Source of the DNA: Eleginops maclovinus
Lineage: Eukaryota; Chordata; Actinopteri; Perciformes; Eleginopidae
Length of the DNA: 64,000 bases
Reading direction: 5' to 3'
Assembly (NCBI RefSeq): GCF_036324505.1
Contig: NC_086352.1
Span: 32,073,858-32,137,857, forward strand
Within the stretch, counting starts at the first letter, position 1. Every line of letters begins with the position of its first letter. Of this stretch, positions 58,101 through 64,000 are shown piece after piece. The notes beneath the pieces were generated by a model, which ran no database searches, was not told the origin of the DNA, and saw only the letters and a list, made by a program, of their open reading frames with translations. The position numbers were made by a program, and so were the translations under genes.

Positions 58101-59683
58101 ACTGGCGTGTCAGCCGTGTCAGGGCTACGCCTGTCCTTGGGCCCCCCTGCAACGTCGTCTGACGGGAAGTTAATGGGCAAGAGGCCGAGGTTGAGCAACG
58201 ACTCGTAGGAGAGGTACATGGCCCGGACTGAGCTGCTCACGTATACCATGGAACGGCAGGATGTAGTACGCCCCCGGCTGCAGGTTGTCGAGAGCCTAGC
58301 GAAGAACGCTCCCTCGATGGCTATAGGGGAGCGGTTGGCGGCCGACAGGCTGAGGCTGACGGGTCGTAGGTCGTCCCACGCGAAACCGCAGGCCAGGAAC
58401 TCCTCCAGAGACCAAAGGTCCGACTGCGCGCCAGTGTCCGCGACAGCGGATATTCGAGCTCCGTCGGCCGAGCCCCGGTTGCTGGTGCCATCCCTCAGCC
58501 CGACCGGCATGTCCATCAAGATGGTGATTAATGCCCGGGGGTGGTCTCTCAGCCTGGCTCGCCTCCATTCGCCCTTGGAGAAGATGTGGTGCTCGAGTCT
58601 GATCGGTGCAGGCCTGTCGACACAGCCGTGCGACGTAAGGGCGCGGCGTCGGCGAAGGCTCCCGCGACGTTGACCAGGGCAGGCTCCAGCTTGCACCGAC
58701 GAGACCTGGGATACCAGCTCCGACCCCATGGCGGCCTGTTGACTGTCGGATGACGGCTGTTGACGCCTCTGTCGTCGGCGGGCCCTGTAGCAGCCGATGC
58801 ACACCTGGTGAGGCTTAGGATTCCACCCGCGAGGCCCCTCTGTGAAGACGTTAAAGATGCTCTTACATTCCGGGCACGAGGCACGTTTAGCCCCGTCCGC
58901 AGGGCTCGGGGCGGGGCTCGCCTGTGGAGTCGTCTTCAGGAGCCGGAATGACGACATGGCTGATAGGGAGGACGACGGGAGAGAGCGTTACGGGCCATCT
59001 CTTTGTTCTCGACGAGTGCAATCACGTCGTTAACTGGCTTGACCAGGACGTCAGTTGTCCCCAGCGTCTCGCGGCGTATGTCCGAGTCATAGATGCCATT
59101 GAGCAGCACATCGCGGATAATGTGGTCGGTATAGTCCACGTCCTTACCACACTCGCATACCGCATTATATGCGCATGTCTCTGCTTTACCCCGCACTCTG
59201 GCAGCGTATGCGCGGAATGCCTCGTCGCGTTCCTGGCGTAACTGAAGTAGTTCGGTGCGCAGGACGCATGTAGCAACTGGGATGACAGCTAGGGAAGGCA
59301 TGACGGTGATCAGGTCTGGCAAGGGTCCGGAAGGGGCGTCGGGGACGGCTTACAACAGGCTGTCTCCAAGTACAGGCCCAGCGCACTGAAACAGCTGGAA
59401 GGGGGCCTGTGCGTCCCCTATGCCTGAGCCGGCGCGGAATACGTTCCAACGGCGGATGAACACGTTCCATTCCTCTATTGACACGCCCACATCAACTTTG
59501 GGCCGATCGAGTCTCGGGCCATGAGGGGCTGGGGCCTGGGCTGGCGCGGCCATGACAGGCGCTGCGTGCTGGTGGCTACATCCATGAATCGTCAATATAG
59601 CAATGACGAGTGCTTCAGACAAGTCATCGGATTTGAACTCGCAGCCGGGGACAGGGCATCCAACAACGACCATGGTGTCGTCA

Positions 59684-59846
59684 TGAAGAAACACACTCCT
59701 CAGTGTCAGTTTCGGTAATTTATTGACAAGGATGACAACACCCTGAAACAAGAGTAATGCAGCAAGATAAGCTGACAAAGTATTACATCCATGCAATTTA
59801 ATCAACACAAATATATACCACGAAACAGAGTATAGTAGTATAACAG
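59684..59846 (-). repeat. Truncated 5' LTR of gypsy copy 2
   Basis: Matches the first 163 bp of 50973-51331 and then stops abruptly at ATAACAG, where transposase sequence of another family begins. Confidence 0.93.
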
Positions 59847-60441
59847 ATCCTAAACTATCAAAACTATCCTGTCACACCCAGTATGCCAAAAACTTTACTT
59901 CAATCGTTTGTAAGTCCCTTCAGTGAAATATACGGGAAGGACCAACTAGTTTATAATGTGCATAATTTGGTACATCTAGCAGATGACGTCCAACAAAATG
60001 GTTGCCTTGACCGCTTTTCGGCATTTCCATATGAAAATTACCTGCACAAGCTTAAAAAACTTTTGCGAAAACCAGAGTTCCCACTTGCCCAAATTATCCG
60101 CCGGTTGTCAGAGATGACAATTCCTGACGCCCCTTCACATGGTAGTCCTACGTCTTTCGAAAAACAACACAGGGGATAATGTTTTTTTCATTGGCAATGA
60201 TATTTGTTGCATACACAACATTGTTGAATGCAATGATGGAGTGTACGGGGTATACAAAGAATTTTTAGAAAAGTCTTTGTTCTTCAAGTACCCGTTCAAC
60301 TCTGACTTTCTGAACATTTACAAAATTTCACACACATCTGACATACTGAGGTGTGTGAAAGCATCAGAGCTTGATCAGAAATGCATTGTCTTGCCTCATA
60401 GAGATGGTTTTGTGGCCATACCCCTATTCCATACATTTTAG
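59847..60441 (+). pseudogene. CACTA/EnSpm-like transposase C-terminal fragment
   Basis: Frame 1 reads FVSPFSEIYGKDQLVYNVHN, LVHLADDVQQNGCLDRFSAF and YENYLHKLKKLLRKPEFPLA. The second frame reads NNTGDNVFFIGNDICCIHNI, GVYKEFLEKSLFFKYPFNSD and LDQKCIVLPHRDGFVAIPLF, then HTF and a stop. The YNVH.L.HL..D....G.L..FSAF..EN.L..LKK..R(K) block resembles the DUF4218-type region of animal CACTA-like transposases. A frameshift near 60170 separates the halves. The catalytic N-terminal part is missing; the fragment starts exactly where the gypsy LTR is broken. Confidence 0.6.
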
Positions 60442-61149
60442 GGATCTCGTGCTGAATGTATTTTGATATGTATAATCTACTTCTTAACTTGGTGTATTTT
60501 GTTGACTGTTTTCTATATGCTTTTGAGCGGTTCTTTGCTTTTACTGACCTGGTTGTGGTCCATCATCAGTCCGTACATGTAAAGTTTGGCATGTGAAGAT
60601 GGCCAGTTGTAGTTCAACAGTTGTCGTGCTTCAAAGTACTGATCAACAAGTGGCTATTGAGGCTTGACAGATCTTTTTAGCTTGTCGTTTCCTAGATATT
60701 AGTTGTAGCTATTGTGCTACTTCTTTATTTGGCAATGAGATCAGAATTATAGACAACAGAACAATACAAGGTTGATTACAAGGGTTTTTTTCAAATTACA
60801 TTTCAAACACAAATTACAAAGGAAAGGTATTTTGATATTTGCTTACAACAGCCATTTCTAATTAGTATATCTTTTTTGAGTTATATTACCACATGATTTG
60901 ACAATTCTGACATCGTATGTCTTCCAGTCAGGTCCAGGCTCCTCTGAATGTTTCACTGCCCTGTCCACTCTTTCATCACTTTTGTAGTTCGGCCAATAGG
61001 AAACACCAGTACTTCATCAGTACTTGATCAGTACTTTGAGGCCAGAAAACTGATGAAAAAGTCTCTGACGTGCAACACATCAGATTTGCAGTCTGAAGAG
61101 GAAGAGGAGGAATTTCGTTTGAGGAGAAAGCCAAAGCCAATGTTAGTAT
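60442..61149. other. Flank of the CACTA-like fragment with one possible exon
   Basis: A forward frame around 61010-61140 reads SSVLDQYFEARKLMKKSLTC, NTSDLQSEEEEEEFRLRRKP. It is acidic/basic low-complexity sequence and might be an exon of a transposon accessory gene. The rest is unassigned. Confidence 0.35.
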
Positions 61150-61219
61150 ATACAGTTGCGCTCATAAGTTTACATATACTGCCAGAATTTGTGAAATATT
61201 GGCCAAAATATGACTGATC
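61150..61219 (+). mobile_element. Tc1/mariner-type MITE, left part
   Basis: ACAGTTGCGCTCATAAGTTT, ACATATACTGCCAGAATTTG and TGAAATATTGGCC form the start of a widespread vertebrate Tc1-like MITE. It is interrupted after GACTGATC by a hAT and resumes at 62445. Confidence 0.7.
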
Positions 61220-61935
61220 CAGGGTTTCCGTTAGAAAAAAAATCTGCCGGTCAAAGTTGTCCGGCCGAGGTTTCACCTTCCGGACATTTTGATAACTCCA
61301 CGGTCAAATATTCCATCGTTCCTAATTAGGCTAGTGTAGAAACATTTGAAGTAGACTAGTAGCTTACAAAATGACAATTTGACACACAAAAATAATTTAA
61401 CACATTTATTGGCCTTACTTTCAAATAATTACGTGAACACTTATTGCGCAAACGACCCCGTGCGTTATTTGCACGAGGTGCCCGAGTTAATTTTAAGAGA
61501 CGTATCTGATGAACCAATCATCCTTCCATATATATCAAACAAATAAAAAATAAATACAAATATTTCTATTTAGGCCTAGTTTAATAAACTAATCCCCCTT
61601 ACCCACATACAATTAAGACTTTTAACAGCCCAACAATAGGCTACACGTAAGTTATATCAACGGTCTTGACGTGCACCTGATATGGTGCGGTTTAAGTAAC
61701 ATTTTAAATTAATAGGCATGAGGCCATCAAATTATTCATAGGCCTACACTGCCTCTTGTAAATCCATTGCGTCGTCCGGCCTTTTCGCAATGTGAACAGA
61801 ACATTGTTTCTTTACCGCTAACAACCTCACACCTCAGCCATGTGAACTTTTCACCCCAATCGGAACGAAACACCCGAGACTTTTGCCTTTTCTCTGGAGG
61901 CGGAATCGGCACATCTGGCACAGGCACAGACCGGT

Positions 61936-61966
<31 letters not shown>

Positions 61967-62436
61967 AGCAGCACCTCTGTTGTGAGTCGCATCTGGAGTC
62001 GTCGCATCTTTCAGAAAAAAACTTTTAAGGCTACTCTGCCTGGGACCGGCCATATTTTAACAATAGCCGACGTAGCCTATTTGTTTGTTAGCAGAAGACG
62101 CTAGCCGCATTCAATAAACAAAGTGGTTGTCATGTTTACGCTTTTCGCGGTAGAATCTTTGCTGCACGCAAACGCTCGTGGGCCAATCACACGCCATACA
62201 CCTTCCGATGTATTTGTAGGCCTGTTAGGTTAAATTATTTTATTCTAATAGGCTACTGTGTTACTACATTAGACTTAGCCTAAATGGTAGTATTATTCTG
62301 AAAATCAAATTGAGTTAGATAGAGGGATTATTAGTCAATTTCAAACGGACACTTTGACCGGTGAGATTTCATTTTCTCGGACATTTTTTTTTTTTCCCGG
62401 CCAATGTCCGGTAATTACCGGACAACGGAATGTCTG
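61220..62436 (-). mobile_element. 1,217-bp hAT inserted in the Tc1-type MITE
   Basis: Ends CAGGGTTTCCGTTAG and (reverse) CAGACATTCCGTTG, exact 8-bp duplication GACTGATC at 61212-61219 and 62437-62444. GTCCGG/CCGGAC-rich subterminal blocks lie on both sides. It holds only the first part of a transposase. Confidence 0.9.
61736..62053 (-). pseudogene. N-terminal fragment of a hAT transposase
   Basis: Starts MAGPRQSSLKSFFLKDATTP. It has an Ala run and an acidic Asp run (from trinucleotide GCT/ATC-like repeats at 61938-61972), then SRVFRSDWGEKFTWLRCEVV and a zinc-binding MFCSHCEKAGRRNGFTRG. This is the TTF-type finger region that starts ZNF862-like hAT transposases. The catalytic core is absent, so the element is an internal-deletion derivative depending on another copy. 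Confidence 0.7.
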
Positions 62437-62444
62437 GACTGATC

Positions 62445-62556
62445 ATGCAGAAAACTTTTCTTTTATTTAAGGATAGTGGTCAGGTGAAGCTATTTATTAT
62501 CACATAATTGTGTGTTTCCTTTATAAATCATAATGATAACGTCATCATTATGATTT
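62445..62556 (+). mobile_element. Tc1/mariner-type MITE, right part
   Basis: Continues ATGCAGAAAACTTTTCTTTT, ATTTAAGGATAGTGGTCAGG and ends at AAATCATAATGAT-AACGTC-ATCATTATGATTT, a 13-bp perfect stem. There the expected MITE sequence is lost. Confidence 0.6.
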
Positions 62557-64000
62557 AAAATCATTAGCATCATTCAGTGTTATGGTATGACAAACCTGAC
62601 AAATACCAAACAGGGAAAGCAACAAAAGGCATTACTTAAACGCAGTGGCGGACCGTCAGGGCCTGCTAAGCCTTCTCTGAAAGCTTAACAATTTTCTCCA
62701 ATTGTTCTCCAAATTAAGATAACACTATGTTGACAGCTGAGTATGGTTATTTTTTCCAACCCACTTTATAGTCATTTCTTTGGTGACTCTGATGATGACG
62801 ATAGTGGGGAGGAAAATCAGTTGAACAAGAGAGCCTGACGTCAAGCCAAACAGCCAGCTCCACAACCATCACCTCCTATGCCACCACCACCTTGCTGTGT
62901 GCCAGGTAGTGGCACAGTTGCCCCTCCTCCACCCACTGATGAAGAGTACTGGCTGGGTAAGTAATCATCGCTATGTAAAAACATGGATGAAATGTGCTAA
63001 ATGGTGATAAAGCTAAATATACCATGAAAACGTGATAGGAATTCCCCTCTATCTCTCTAATTCACACAAACCACCAGCTCCAATTATCCCCTCACCGCCA
63101 TGCCGTGTGCCAGGTAGTGGCTCAGTTGCCGCTTCTCCACCCACTCCACCACCTCACTGTGCACAAAAGGAACATAGGAGAGCAGCAGAAGATCAACCCT
63201 CTTCGGCAAGCCAGCTCTACAGACCTACCTGGCGAGGGGGAAGGTGTGGATCAAACACCATTGCCTGTTCTGGTGAGCAAACGACTATGAGATTCAAACT
63301 GAACCTTTAAAATCATTTCACTTTTTAAAAAGTAAAAAAAAGGTTAGTTATGTAACCCATGCACAACATGCAACACACACACGCCCACATTGAATCCAAG
63401 TGAATATATAAAGTAGGGTTGTGTATTATTGGAATTGTACTATTTTGAAGTCTCATCAATTTCTTCTTCCTATTCTTGGCATACAATTTGAGCTAAAACA
63501 TAAGACAGAAATTAAGAGATATTTTGTGATTCTTTCGCATTACCCTTAACATTTCTCAAGACCAAATATAATAAGCGCCAAATAATGTCTATTAACGATT
63601 AGAAAACATTACTGCAGGTGTGCCATGTTAGTTGCATTAATTAAGTGTATTGTAGAATAGTAAATATGTAAACATGTAAGAACCTTTTTTTGATCTTTTT
63701 GACCAAATTAAGGCTTCTTTGTGGCCTACAGTTTACACAATAAATAAACTTGCTGTTCCTATTTGCTCAGTAAAATATGCCTTAATGAGTTGTCCAAAGT
63801 AGACTGTAATTTATTTATATATCCTCATGTTCTTTTTAACAGCTGCAGAAGTCCACATCATTAGCTTGCTGGAATATATGAAACACCAACAAGACGTTGA
63901 AGGCAGGAAATGTATGCAGTGTGAGAGAGTAAATACATAATAGAGTAGATAGGAGGGTGAGCTGGCCAGTAAAGTCAGTGTCCCTGACCTTTCTATTAAC
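62557..64000 (+). other. Proline-rich exon-like segments of unknown origin
   Basis: Forward reading at about 62770-62955 gives FFGDSDDDDSGEENQLNKRA, a stop, then PAPQPSPPMPPPPCCVPGSG and TVAPPPPTDEEYWLG before GTAAGT. A similar segment follows at about 63075-63165 (PAPIIPSPPCRVPGSGSVAA, SPPTPPP). A third piece near 63842-63900 reads AAEVHIISLLEYMKHQQDVE. The repeated PPCCVPGSGTVA motif shows a local exon duplication. I do not recognise the protein. It may belong to a transposon accessory gene with the CACTA-like fragment upstream. The stop in the first segment suggests decay. Confidence 0.35.

Larger units (their letters stand above)
51368..59673 (-). pseudogene. Gypsy gag-pol, copy 2, interrupted
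   Basis: Gag starts at ATG 59673 (MVVVGCPVPGCEFKSDD). A TAA replaces a Lys codon near 59350 (GDSLL*AVPD) and a two-base insertion near 58985 shifts the frame. From 58957 a single frame of more than 1,100 codons covers the late Gag CxxC region, protease (DTGAQSDLWS), RT (CVDDTI), full RNase H (VVVTDHKPLVK), integrase (SSDGGPEFKA) and tail until the hAT at 55376. About 227 bp is missing relative to copy 1 between the protease-RT linker and the RT fingers. The segment reading GSHSEARRFPP there is out of register, so the long frame is not an intact Pol. The integrase zinc finger has lost a codon (DGCDC instead of DGCADC). The last piece lies at 51368-51584, beyond the hAT. Confidence 0.9.
50973..59846 (-). 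mobile_element. Ty3/gypsy retrotransposon, copy 2, split and truncated
   Basis: Same family as copy 1, opposite orientation. The 3' LTR is complete (50973-51331, 359 bp); the 5' LTR is cut after 163 bp (59684-59846). A 3.8-kb hAT is inserted at 51585-55376. Because the outer LTR end is lost, no target duplication can be read. By eye its complete LTR matches copy 1's 3' LTR better than its 5' LTR. Confidence 0.93.

Noticed and set aside
36100..59846. An endogenous retrovirus with an envelope gene
   Set aside because: After integrase there is only a proline-rich tail and then the polypurine tract and LTR. No envelope-like frame with signal peptide and membrane anchor is present in either copy.

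Overview
The window looks like teleost fish genomic DNA. It has AT-rich introns with long (CA)n tracts, a vertebrate membrane-enzyme gene split into short exons with consensus splice sites, pieces of a fish-specific NLRC3-like (FISNA-NLR) gene, and a dense mix of DNA transposons and Ty3/gypsy elements typical of fish. I cannot name the species. All coordinates, splice sites and alignments were read by eye.

Positions 1 to about 21.5 kb (minus strand): the 5' half of DPY19L3, an ER C-mannosyltransferase. Seven coding exons are visible. Six form one continuous chain: 21362-21488, 20077-20204, 7421-7511, 5150-5271, 3123-3268 and 257-380. The seventh, at 10959-11086, is a second version of the 20077-20204 exon with the same length (128 nt), the same phases and the same HEN.LWFS signature. 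This is the most interesting host observation here: a candidate mutually exclusive exon or alternative first exon. The gene continues beyond the left edge. Its introns hold microsatellites, a tRNA-derived SINE, LINE fragments and MITEs.

21.5-32.5 kb: the gene start region, a hAT-like MITE with 13-bp inverted ends, then a broken NLRC3-like immune gene (two N-terminal exon modules and a winged-helix/HD2 fragment). The immune gene is interrupted by RTE LINE pieces and followed by a dead PIF/Harbinger transposase and an integrase-type transposon remnant.

32.5-64 kb: a transposon island. In order it holds a 771-bp hAT MITE, a 2.67-kb hAT with transposase, a Ty3/gypsy element (plus strand, 36033-41322, GTTAT target duplication), a second copy of the 23-kb MITE in inverse orientation, and an ISL2EU-type element with convergent THAP-DDE transposase and SWIM/YqaJ nuclease genes. 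These are followed by a second gypsy copy (minus strand) that is itself split by a 3.8-kb hAT with a multi-exon ZBED-like transposase. The island ends with a CACTA-like transposase fragment, a Tc1-type MITE split by another hAT, and proline-rich exons of unknown origin. At least five hAT insertions have readable 8-bp target duplications, so part of the insertion order can be reconstructed. Nearly every transposon gene carries stops or frameshifts. The GC-rich gypsy copies stand out strongly from the AT-rich surroundings.
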